Below the pieces are notes generated by a model. The model ran no database searches and had not been told where the DNA came from. It saw only the letters and a list, made by a program, of their open reading frames with translations. Positions 18,391-24,932 of a stretch of 64,000 bases of DNA are shown here, piece after piece. Each line of letters opens with the position of its first letter. Position 1 is the first letter of the stretch. Position numbers and translations under genes: made by a program. The stretch is from NCBI GenBank assembly GCA_934479825.1, contig CAKSOW010000002.1:1-64000 (forward strand). Reading direction: 5' to 3'. This stretch comes from an uncultured Eubacteriales bacterium. GTDB lineage: Bacteria > Bacillota > Clostridia > Oscillospirales > CAG-382.

Positions 18391-19215
18391 TTGATTTTTT
18401 CTTCGGACGAAGTTTTATCGATCTCCGTCAGTCATCACACAATAGTCGATCCGCACGAGCACGATTATTTGGAACTTGCCTATGTCACCCACGGCAATGC
18501 CATGCACATCATCGGAAACAAAAGCTACAACATCAGCCGCGGTCAGTATTTTTTCGTAGATTATCACACGGTTCATTCCTATAAAAGCCTTTCCGGACCC
18601 ATCGAAGTTGTCAACTGCCGTTTCAAGCCGCGCTTTTTAGACAATAGCTTTGAAAACTGTCACTCGTTCCGGACTCTGCTCAATCACTATCTCTTAAAAG
18701 TGCGCGTTGAAAATTTGCGCATGAATCCCTCCGGAGTCATGTTTTTCGACGACGACGGCTCTATCGGTACATACATGCAAAAAATGCGCACGGAGTATGA
18801 AAAAAAACTGCCCGGCTATCTGGAAATGATGCGCTGCACTCTTATCGAAATCATTTTATCCACCATGCGCCGCATTTCCGATACCGGCTTTGACAGCGAT
18901 GCCATTCAGTTTCTCGCCGACTATGCGGCCAAGAACTATGCTTCTCCCCAACCGCTTTCCGCGCTTTCCAAGCAATTGGGATACAGCATGCCCTACCTTT
19001 CAGGCCGTTTCAAGGCAGAAACCGGCATGGGCTTCAAAGAATATCTGATCAAGATCCGCATGGATGAGGCATGCAGGCTTCTTGCCAACACCAACAAGAA
19101 AATTTCAGACATTTCCGCCGATGTCGGCTATTCGGACACCAACTTTTTTTACGCCACTTTCCGGCGCGTCATGGGACAATCTCCCGGTGAATTCCGGCAT
19201 AACACGACCAGATAA
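18391..19215 (+). CDS. AraC-family transcriptional regulator, cupin type
   Basis: The 274-residue protein has an N-terminal cupin sensor (HEHDYLELAYVTHGN, about 20-70) and a C-terminal double helix-turn-helix (about 175-272: LSALSKQLGYSMPYLSGRFK, then ISDISADVGYSDTNFFYATF). The start is TTG, with AGGAAG about 9 bases before it; no better ATG exists until deep in the cupin. It is divergent from the GH106/GH78 operon and shares its promoter region, so it most likely activates that operon in response to a sugar. Confidence 0.85.
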   Translation: MIFSSDEVLSISVSHHTIVDPHEHDYLELAYVTHGNAMHIIGNKSYNISRGQYFFVDYHTVHSYKSLSGPIEVVNCRFKPRFLDNSFENCHSFRTLLNHYLLKVRVENLRMNPSGVMFFDDDGSIGTYMQKMRTEYEKKLPGYLEMMRCTLIEIILSTMRRISDTGFDSDAIQFLADYAAKNYASPQPLSALSKQLGYSMPYLSGRFKAETGMGFKEYLIKIRMDEACRLLANTNKKISDISADVGYSDTNFFYATFRRVMGQSPGEFRHNTTR

Positions 19216-19262
19216 GCCATACCGCCCTTACCTGTACCCAATCAGAAAGGAGAACAACGGCT

Positions 19263-20198
19263 ATGTATGAATTTCAAGAGTATTCCTCCCTGTATATTTA
19301 TAAAAACAACGACGCCACCTACCCGGCGCATTTTCACACGCACTGTGAGATCATGTATGTGCTGGACGGCGAAGTCAAAGTCACGGTAGACGGCGTAGAA
19401 TATACGGCCAAACGCAGTGACGCCATTTTTATTGCGCCGCATCAGATCCACAGCTATCGCAGTCATCACATGATTTCGATTTACGTTATCTTTGTCGAAC
19501 TTGCCACGTTCGGCGACTATGCCGAACGCATGAACGACAATTTGCCAACCAGTCCGATCGTTCATATGGATCTGCCCGAAGAAAACGAAACGGTTCGTGC
19601 GGTTCTGAATTACATATGGTTCTTGTTTCACTCGCCCACAGCCTCCATTTCGCAGAGAACCGAACCGGATCCGGAGCGCATTGTTACTGCACGGAACATG
19701 ATGAAAGCCGCCATTTCCGTTTTCATGGATCATCTCGAATGGAAAAAGAAACAATCAGCAACGCCGGACATTATGCGGCAGATTTTAGAATACTGTATCG
19801 AGCACTATAAAACGGATATTTCCATTCAATCGGTTGCCGATGCGCTAGGCGTCAGCAACCATGCCATCACGCGTATTTTCACGGCAAATTTTCATTATAA
19901 TTTCCGCAAATACATCAACAGCCTGCGTATCGACGAAGCGGCTTATAAATTAGCCGCCGGTGCGGATTCAATCACACAGATAGCCTTTTCGGTCGGGTTT
20001 GACACACTGCGCACCTTTAACCGTGCGTTTTTAGCAGAACGCGGCATGACGCCGTCGGAATACCGGCGCAAATTTTCACCGAAAGAGTTCACCGAAACAG
20101 AAATTGAAGAGCTTCGGCGCGCTGAGAAAGAAGAAAAAGCCGATATTGAGAACGACCCGGAAAACGCCTTGGCGGACGAAGAGGAAAACGCCAAATAA
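19263..20198 (+). CDS. AraC-family transcriptional regulator with acidic tail
   Basis: The 311-residue protein has an N-terminal cupin (AHFHTHCEIMYVLDGEVKVTVDG, in part; about 20-75) and an AraC DNA-binding domain at about 175-275 (ISIQSVADALGVSNHAITRIF; ITQIAFSVGFDTLRTFNRAF). The last 35 residues form a very acidic, coiled-coil-like tail rich in Glu. RBS AAAGGAG precedes the ATG. It lies 47 bases after the first AraC gene, probably in the same transcript. Two such regulators for one glycosidase pair is unusual, and the second may act on a distant locus. Confidence 0.85.
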   Translation: MYEFQEYSSLYIYKNNDATYPAHFHTHCEIMYVLDGEVKVTVDGVEYTAKRSDAIFIAPHQIHSYRSHHMISIYVIFVELATFGDYAERMNDNLPTSPIVHMDLPEENETVRAVLNYIWFLFHSPTASISQRTEPDPERIVTARNMMKAAISVFMDHLEWKKKQSATPDIMRQILEYCIEHYKTDISIQSVADALGVSNHAITRIFTANFHYNFRKYINSLRIDEAAYKLAAGADSITQIAFSVGFDTLRTFNRAFLAERGMTPSEYRRKFSPKEFTETEIEELRRAEKEEKADIENDPENALADEEENAK

Positions 20199-20205
20199 AT
20201 GTCAA

Positions 20206-20252
20206 AAAATTCATCAAATAGCATTGACTTTTGATGAATTTTCTGCTATATT
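20206..20252 (+). promoter_or_regulatory. tRNA-Val promoter embedded in an inverted repeat
   Basis: TTGACT (20224-20229), 17-base spacer, TATATT (20247-20252). A perfect 13-bp inverted repeat (20206-20218 with 20230-20242) ending in TTTT encloses the -35 element. It probably terminates the AraC transcript. Confidence 0.65.
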
Positions 20253-20295
20253 GTATTAGTAAACAAGAAAGCGTCCGCAAAAGCGAACGTTTCAT

Positions 20296-20372
20296 GGAGG
20301 CATAGCTCAGCTGGTTAGAGCGTACGGTTCACATCCGTGAGGTCGAAGGTTCGAGCCCCTCTGTCTCCACCA
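20296..20372 (+). tRNA. tRNA-Val, anticodon CAC
   Basis: A full cloverleaf folds: acceptor stem GGAGGCA with TGTCTCC, D stem GCTC/GAGC, anticodon stem TACGG/CCGTG with loop TTCACAT (anticodon CAC, codon GUG), and T loop TTCGAGC. The T stem GAAGG/CCCTC has one A-C mismatch at its third pair. The CCA end is encoded in the DNA (20370-20372). Confidence 0.93.
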
Positions 20373-20376
20373 TGAG

Positions 20377-20406
20377 GAAACCGCTTACAGGGCGGTTTCT
20401 TTTTTT
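20377..20406 (+). terminator. Terminator after tRNA-Val
   Basis: GAAACCGC pairs with GCGGTTTC, followed by seven T. Confidence 0.9.
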
Positions 20407-20510
20407 CGGCCGATTCTTTGCCTTTCATCTTTATGATTTTAAAAACGGATTTGAAAGATGAAACAAAAAAAGCCATGAAAATTCATGGCAAATAATTTCA
20501 GATAAAGGTA

Positions 20511-20626
20511 TTGACTTTTCGGAGAAAAAGCATATAATATAAATGTAAGGGCAAGACCTCAAACGGTTGCGCCAAAGATTTTAGGTTAAATAGCCGCCAA
20601 TACTTTGTCGAGTGGGGCGGTTATTT
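20511..20626 (+). ncRNA. Candidate antisense RNA (antitoxin) with promoter
   Basis: Rightward promoter: TTGACT (20511-20516), 16-base spacer, TATAAT (20533-20538), with predicted start near 20545. The transcript would run about 80 bases into the hairpin at 20588-20626 (AAATAGCCGCC with GGCGGTTATTT, one G-U pair), which is followed by a T-rich stretch. It converges on, and is complementary to, the 3' end of the toxin-like transcript coming from the right. No open frame with an RBS is seen in it. Confidence 0.55.
20588..20626. terminator. Shared hairpin of two convergent transcripts
   Basis: An 11-bp stem with a 17-base loop. The toxin stop codon lies inside its right arm. U-rich sequence follows on the plus strand and a weaker one on the minus strand. 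Confidence 0.6.
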
Positions 20627-20692
20627 TACTTTTAATGTAAAAGCTATTGCTATGAGAATAGCAAAGATAATGAATCTTATGTATTTCTGCAT
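20621..20692 (-). CDS. Candidate type I toxin, 23-residue membrane peptide
   Basis: The open frame of 23 codons starts at ATG with a strong RBS (AAAGGGGG, about 8 bases upstream). The peptide is a single hydrophobic helix with basic ends: MQKYIR, then about 14 hydrophobic residues, then LKVK. This is the usual form of type I toxins (Fst, TxpA and similar), which insert in the inner membrane. The leader folds a 7-bp hairpin with a GAAA loop that covers the RBS (20699-20716), a feature known from the Fst toxin mRNA. It has its own consensus promoter and no downstream gene. Toxicity is inferred only. Confidence 0.55.
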   Translation of the reverse strand: MQKYIRFIIFAILIAIAFTLKVK

Positions 20693-20698
20693 AACAAC

Positions 20699-20774
20699 CA
20701 CCCCCTTTCGGGAATGGCACAACCGCCGGTGAAACACCGCTAAGAGGCCTCACCCTGCCGGGATTACTCCCAGC
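20699..20774 (-). promoter_or_regulatory. Structured leader of the toxin-like mRNA
   Basis: Three hairpins read leftward: GCTGGGA/TCCCGGC at the extreme 5' end (20774-20757), GCGGTG/CACCGG in the middle, and CATTCCC-GAAA-GGGGGTG (20716-20699). The last pairs the Shine-Dalgarno sequence. Confidence 0.6.
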
Positions 20775-20781
20775 AAGACCC

Positions 20782-20811
20782 ATTATATATCAAATTAACC
20801 GATCTGTCAAT
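20782..20811 (-). promoter_or_regulatory. Consensus promoter of the toxin-like mRNA
   Basis: Leftward TTGACA (about 20810-20805), 17-base spacer, TATAAT (20787-20782). It is the best match to the vegetative consensus in the window. Confidence 0.8.
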
Positions 20812-20812
20812 A

Positions 20813-20838
20813 CCGCTCATATCGCTGTGAGCGGTTTT
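20813..20838 (+). terminator. Hairpin upstream of the toxin-like promoter
   Basis: CCGCTCA pairs with TGAGCGG, followed by TTTT on the plus strand. Confidence 0.5.
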
Positions 20839-20858
20839 AACATGCCTCTTTCGCAAAA

Positions 20859-20895
20859 CATGACCACCGGCTAAATCCGGTGGTCATGTTTTTTT
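20859..20895. terminator. Terminator after the ABC importer genes
   Basis: A 12-bp perfect stem (CATGACCACCGG) with a 6-base loop. Seven T follow on the plus strand and TTTT on the minus strand, so it can act both ways. Confidence 0.85.
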
Positions 20896-20949
20896 CGGAT
20901 ACCATATTTTGAGAACACTAAACGCGCAAAGCGTTTAGCACTCTGTCGG

Positions 20950-21732
20950 CTAATTTCCGCATTCGATACTGATCTGATTGAAGATTTTCAGAAGATCGTC
21001 AATCACAAGATTCGACTTTTCTTCCCCACTCTTATCAAGGACAATATTTCCCTCATGCATCATCACAATCCGATTGCCGTATTCCAGCGCAAACCGAAGA
21101 TTATGCGTTACCATTAAAGTGGTTATCTTCTTTTCCTTAACCAATTTATCTGTGAGCATCATCACGTTTTCGCTCGTTTTGGGGTCGAGCGCCGCTGTAT
21201 GCTCATCCAAAATCAATAATTTGATATCGGTCATATTGGCAATCACCAGAGCTAATGCCTGACGCTGACCGCCCGAAAGCGCTCCGACCTTTACGTTCAT
21301 GCGGTTTTCAAGTCCCATGCCGCATTCGGATACCAGCGACCGGTAATAGTCGATTCGCTTTTTATTGACCGCCGGCACCAAGCCAAAGCTTTTGCCCTTA
21401 TTATCGGCAAGCGCCATATTCTCAATAATCGTTAAATCCGGGCAGGTTCCCATCTGGGGATTCTGAAATACACGTCCGATGAAAGCCGCACGTTTATATT
21501 CCGCAAGATTTGTAATGTCCTTTTGGTCAAACAGAATCTGACCGCCGTTGACATGATCTGAACCGCAGATCAAATTCAATAGCGTCGTTTTGCCCGAACC
21601 GTTTGAACCGACGATCGACAGAAACGTTCCCTCATCCAACGAAAACGAAAAATCATTGAAAATGACGGCTTCGTCCACCGTTCTTTCATTGAATACTTTC
21701 CGGATATTCTTTAATTCAAGCACGTTTGACAC
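20950..21732 (-). CDS. trpZ: ABC importer ATP-binding protein, predicted tryptophan uptake
   Basis: The 260-residue ATPase has Walker A (GSNGSGKTTLLN), Q-loop (RVFQNPQMG), signature (LSGGQRQALAL) and Walker B (LLILDEHTAALD). Its start overlaps the permease gene by 17 bases. The system type (substrate-binding, permease, ATPase of the PF04392 class) is often found behind tryptophan-specific T-boxes and has been called trpXYZ. The substrate here is inferred from the UGG specifier in the leader. Confidence 0.85.
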   Translation of the reverse strand: MSNVLELKNIRKVFNERTVDEAVIFNDFSFSLDEGTFLSIVGSNGSGKTTLLNLICGSDHVNGGQILFDQKDITNLAEYKRAAFIGRVFQNPQMGTCPDLTIIENMALADNKGKSFGLVPAVNKKRIDYYRSLVSECGMGLENRMNVKVGALSGGQRQALALVIANMTDIKLLILDEHTAALDPKTSENVMMLTDKLVKEKKITTLMVTHNLRFALEYGNRIVMMHEGNIVLDKSGEEKSNLVIDDLLKIFNQISIECGN

Positions 21733-22654
21733 CGCCTTTCTTCACTTTGCCGCTGAACACGAGAGAAATCGTGAATAACAGCGCCATGATGATCTTATTG
21801 TATGCCGACGGCACACCCAAAATCAGCGCGATACCGAGACAGCCTTGGTAAATCACCGAACCGATAATCACCATGGTGGTCGGTTTCATAAAGCGAATCT
21901 TTCCGAACACCGAAAGCCCGATAATCAGCGAAGCAAGTCCGATAACGATCATGCCGATGCCCATACCCTGGTTGACATTGCCGCGGCTCTGGACAATAAG
22001 CGCACCGCTGATTGCCGCATAGCCGTTGCCGATCGCAAGGCCTAATATCTTGCTGTTGCCGGCATTCTTGGCGAGCATGGCAACATATTTTTCATTGTCG
22101 CCTGCCGCGCGCAGTAAAAGTCCGTTCTTGGTTTTCAGATACCCGTCCAAGGCAAGCTTGAAGATAAGGGCAATCACGAAAAAGGTAATTAACTTGCGCA
22201 GATTGAATCCGCCTACATCGGTCGGGAGGAGATTAGCCGGGAAAGAACGGATCAGCGTCGGCACGCCGCGTCCCATATCGATGGTGGAAAGCGCCCCGTC
22301 GCCGGCGAAATTACCGCCCATACCGACAACCGTCGTAATCAGATTGATTGAAATGAGGCCGGTCGAAACAAGAATACCGCAAAGGAGCGGACGGATCTTC
22401 AATTTGACATGCAAAACACCCGTAAGCGCTCCGAACAGAAAGCCGACGAGAAAAGCGGCAAGCATCGCAAGCCACGGATTAATTCCCGCCCGGACTAACA
22501 GTCCGAATGTGATACCGCCCGAGAGAACCGTTCCCTCGACCGTAAGATCCGGGAAGTCCAAAATCGTATAAGAAACGTAATATCCCATTGCAAGGATGGA
22601 ATACATAAAGCCATCCTGCAAAACTACGTCAAGTGAATTCAAAAATGTGTTCAT
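21716..22654 (-). CDS. trpY: ABC importer permease, predicted tryptophan uptake
   Basis: The 312-residue integral membrane protein has about eight hydrophobic segments of the branched-chain amino acid permease superfamily (TIGR-type YphE/LivH fold), for example GYYVSYTILDFPDLTVEGTV near the N terminus. It lies between the binding protein and the ATPase. The final residues VKKGGVKRA overlap the ATPase start. Confidence 0.85.
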   Translation of the reverse strand: MNTFLNSLDVVLQDGFMYSILAMGYYVSYTILDFPDLTVEGTVLSGGITFGLLVRAGINPWLAMLAAFLVGFLFGALTGVLHVKLKIRPLLCGILVSTGLISINLITTVVGMGGNFAGDGALSTIDMGRGVPTLIRSFPANLLPTDVGGFNLRKLITFFVIALIFKLALDGYLKTKNGLLLRAAGDNEKYVAMLAKNAGNSKILGLAIGNGYAAISGALIVQSRGNVNQGMGIGMIVIGLASLIIGLSVFGKIRFMKPTTMVIIGSVIYQGCLGIALILGVPSAYNKIIMALLFTISLVFSGKVKKGGVKRA

Positions 22655-22725
22655 GTCCGACCTGCCTTTTCATAACATGCCCGGTCTCACGGTTTTACCG
22701 CAAGACCGGACTCAAAACCGGAAGT

Positions 22726-23760
22726 TTACTTATTTGTCGTAACCGTTTCAGCGCCTTCATATCCTTCCGGAAGCGCCATGCCGAATGCTTCAAGCACTTC
22801 GGTATTGACGACCGGCGTTGCATCGGAAATGGTTTTGACAGCCATATCGGCAAGCTTTTTGCCTTCAAGAGCATCCACGGCCATGTTTCCGGTCACTTTG
22901 CCCAAGGCAACATAATCGATTGAAACAGAAGCTAAGCAACCGTTCTTGACCTGTTCGACTTCGGAACCGTATACCGGGATTCCGGCGGAATTGGCTGCGT
23001 CAAGGAGAACATTCAGGTTGTTGACGACCTTATTGTCGGTGAAGTTGTTGATGCAATCAACCTTAGCACAAAGCGCTGCGGCGGCAGCCGGGATATCAGC
23101 GTCGTTCTGAATGCCGGAGGAAACGATCTCTATGCCCTGCTTTTCAGCGGCCGCTTCAAGAAGGCCGAGCTGGGTAATGGAATTTGCTTCGCTTGTGGTG
23201 TAAAGAACGCCGATTTTCTTGACATCCGGCTGCATAGCCTTGATGAGATTTACCTGTGCGTCCATATCAAGAACATCCGATGTACCGGAGCAATTGAAAC
23301 CGGGTTTGTCCATGCTCTGAACAAGACCTGCGGCAACCGGGTCGCTGACGGCACAGAACACAACCGGAATGTCTTTATCTTCTGCTGCGGCAAAAGCCGG
23401 AGATGCGGCAGGCGTTGCAATCGCGATCATGATGTCAACATCTTTGGCGGCGAACTGTTTGGCAAAGGTACTGCAATCGGAATCTGCCGCGGAATCCGAA
23501 CCGATTTGGCGTTCGATGGTAACGTTATCGCCGTATTTTTCTTTGAGAGCGGCTTCGACACCGGCATAGCAGTTGTCGAGGGACGGGTGGCTGACATACT
23601 GGATTACGCCGACGGTCTTAACGTCGTTTCCGGCCTTATCGCCGGCAGCGTCATCAACAGTGGTTCCCCCGGTCTTGTCGGTTTTAGCGCAAGAAGCAAG
23701 CATAGCAACGGAAAGGGCTGCGGAAAGAAGTGCGGTTAAGATTTTTTTCGTGTTTTTCAT
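22726..23760 (-). CDS. trpX: ABC importer substrate-binding lipoprotein
   Basis: The 344-residue precursor has a lipoprotein signal (LSVAMLASCAK, with the lipobox Cys at residue 24) and a PF04392-type periplasmic-binding fold (VKTVGVIQYVSHPSLDNCYAGVE). It is anchored outside the membrane and would capture the substrate for the permease and ATPase that follow. RBS AAGGAG precedes the ATG. T-box control of the operon with a UGG specifier points to tryptophan. Confidence 0.88.
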   Translation of the reverse strand: MKNTKKILTALLSAALSVAMLASCAKTDKTGGTTVDDAAGDKAGNDVKTVGVIQYVSHPSLDNCYAGVEAALKEKYGDNVTIERQIGSDSAADSDCSTFAKQFAAKDVDIMIAIATPAASPAFAAAEDKDIPVVFCAVSDPVAAGLVQSMDKPGFNCSGTSDVLDMDAQVNLIKAMQPDVKKIGVLYTTSEANSITQLGLLEAAAEKQGIEIVSSGIQNDADIPAAAAALCAKVDCINNFTDNKVVNNLNVLLDAANSAGIPVYGSEVEQVKNGCLASVSIDYVALGKVTGNMAVDALEGKKLADMAVKTISDATPVVNTEVLEAFGMALPEGYEGAETVTTNK

Positions 23761-23777
23761 GATAAATAACTCCTTAA

Positions 23778-23870
23778 TTAAATTGAAAAAATGAAATGTT
23801 GTTTGATTTTGGGGTTAATAAAGAAGTTTTCCTGTCGCCATCGTCTGCGGCAGAACAAGCGTTTTTTCAT
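23778..23870 (-). CDS. Possible 30-residue peptide between T-box and trpX
   Basis: An open frame starts with ATG and has AGGAAG about 8 bases before it. The first half is very basic (MKKRLFCRRRWRQ). It lies after the T-box terminator, so it would be translated only when the terminator is bypassed. It has no known family and a single Trp codon, so it does not look like a classic trp leader peptide. It may be a chance frame. Confidence 0.3.
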   Translation of the reverse strand: MKKRLFCRRRWRQENFFINPKIKQHFIFSI

Positions 23871-23921
23871 TTTAGGTTCTTCCTTTCTGTTTTGCATTTT
23901 CCGTAAAGTTAAGGGAAAATA

Positions 23922-24200
23922 AAAAAATCTGTCCCAAATAAATCGGGACAGACAAAACTGCGATACCACCCGAGTTGACGTTTATTATCCAAACGCCCTC
24001 TCATTTCTCATACACCAACATGCATGCACTCTTGTTAACGCAGTGTGTTCTGCGTCGGCCATACCGGAAACCTCAGTTTCTTTCCTGCCGCCCTCAAAAG
24101 CCCATTCACCATAGCCCCGTGTACCGCCTTTCCACCATCGGCGGCTCTCTATGCCCGTAGGATACGATTACTTACTCTTTCTCAACGGTTTGTTTTGATG
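23922..24200 (-). promoter_or_regulatory. T-box leader, specifier UGG (Trp)
   Basis: Read leftward, the leader has the AGTA segment of stem I, then GAA followed by the specifier codon TGG (24104-24102) in the specifier loop, CTTTTGAGGG, and the T-box sequence around ACTCGGGTGGTATCGC (about 23975-23961). The terminator is CTGTCCCGATTTATTTGGGACAG followed by T6. Uncharged tRNA-Trp would stabilise the antiterminator and switch on the importer operon. The TATCGC in place of the usual TACCGC is a small deviation. Confidence 0.9.
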
Positions 24201-24208
24201 TTGGCGTT

Positions 24209-24237
24209 ATTATAGCACGGCAGGATTCATTTGTCAA
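24209..24237 (-). promoter_or_regulatory. Promoter of the T-box operon
   Basis: TTGACA (24237-24232), 17-base spacer, TATAAT (24214-24209). Both hexamers match the consensus. Confidence 0.85.
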
Positions 24238-24406
24238 GAGGTTTTTCAAAAAAAATAGAAATTTTTTTGTGTTTTCTGACAGCCCTCGGCAAAAACATGC
24301 AAATTTACGTTTCGCGCCTTGCAATCCGACAGGAAATATGCTATACTGATATATCCTTGTTTAAAGGCCAGCCAAAATGGCAAATATTCTGGAAAGAAGC
24401 GTTTTT

Positions 24407-24898
24407 ATGCGAAGAAAAGACCGTGAGATCACGGATTTTAACGAGATAATCCAAATCATCGACGCCTGCGAAATTCTCCGGCTCGGCCTTGCCGACGGCG
24501 ATTTTCCCTATATCGTTCCCGTAAATTTCGCCTATTCGATAAAAGGACAGCAGATATATTTTTATATTCACGGCGCTATGGCCGGACGAAAATATGAACT
24601 GCTCCGAAAAAAAACGGTTTGCAGTTTTGAAATGGATCTTCCGCTTAAAATGGAATGTCTGCCGGTTAAAAAAGACATTACCATGCGCTACAAATCCGTC
24701 ATGGGACAAGCCAAAGTGACGTTTTTGGACGATAAGGAAAAAGAGGCGGTCATGGATGACATCATTCTTGCACGGCACGAAGAAACCAAAAATTTTGACT
24801 ACAACCGTGCGGCGCTTTCACGCACAGCCATAGCGCGCCTTACCGTAACGGAGCTTTCCGCCAAAGCCAATCTTCCCTCTTCCGGCGCAGACCTGTAA
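24407..24898 (+). CDS. Pyridoxamine 5'-phosphate oxidase-like flavin protein (Nim type)
   Basis: About 163 residues of the FMN-binding split-barrel fold. Family-typical segments are MRRKDREITD at the start, CEILRLGLADGDFPYIVPVNFAY, and YFYIHGAMAGRKYELL with the heme/FMN-contact His. Many relatives are annotated as NimA-type nitroimidazole reductases, though most have unknown substrates. ATG 24377 is also possible, but ATG 24407 begins the conserved MRRKDRE segment and has GGAAAGAAG upstream. A promoter (TTGCAA-N17-TATACT) lies at about 24317-24345. Confidence 0.78.
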   Translation: MRRKDREITDFNEIIQIIDACEILRLGLADGDFPYIVPVNFAYSIKGQQIYFYIHGAMAGRKYELLRKKTVCSFEMDLPLKMECLPVKKDITMRYKSVMGQAKVTFLDDKEKEAVMDDIILARHEETKNFDYNRAALSRTAIARLTVTELSAKANLPSSGADL

Positions 24899-24932
24899 AT
24901 AACGACTATAAAAATCGGAGATGTATGGATAT

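Noticed and set aside
20586..20783. 65-codon minus-strand frame over the toxin-like transcript
   Set aside because: It runs through the structured leader hairpins and lacks an RBS. The 23-codon frame in another phase has the strong RBS and the membrane-helix pattern.
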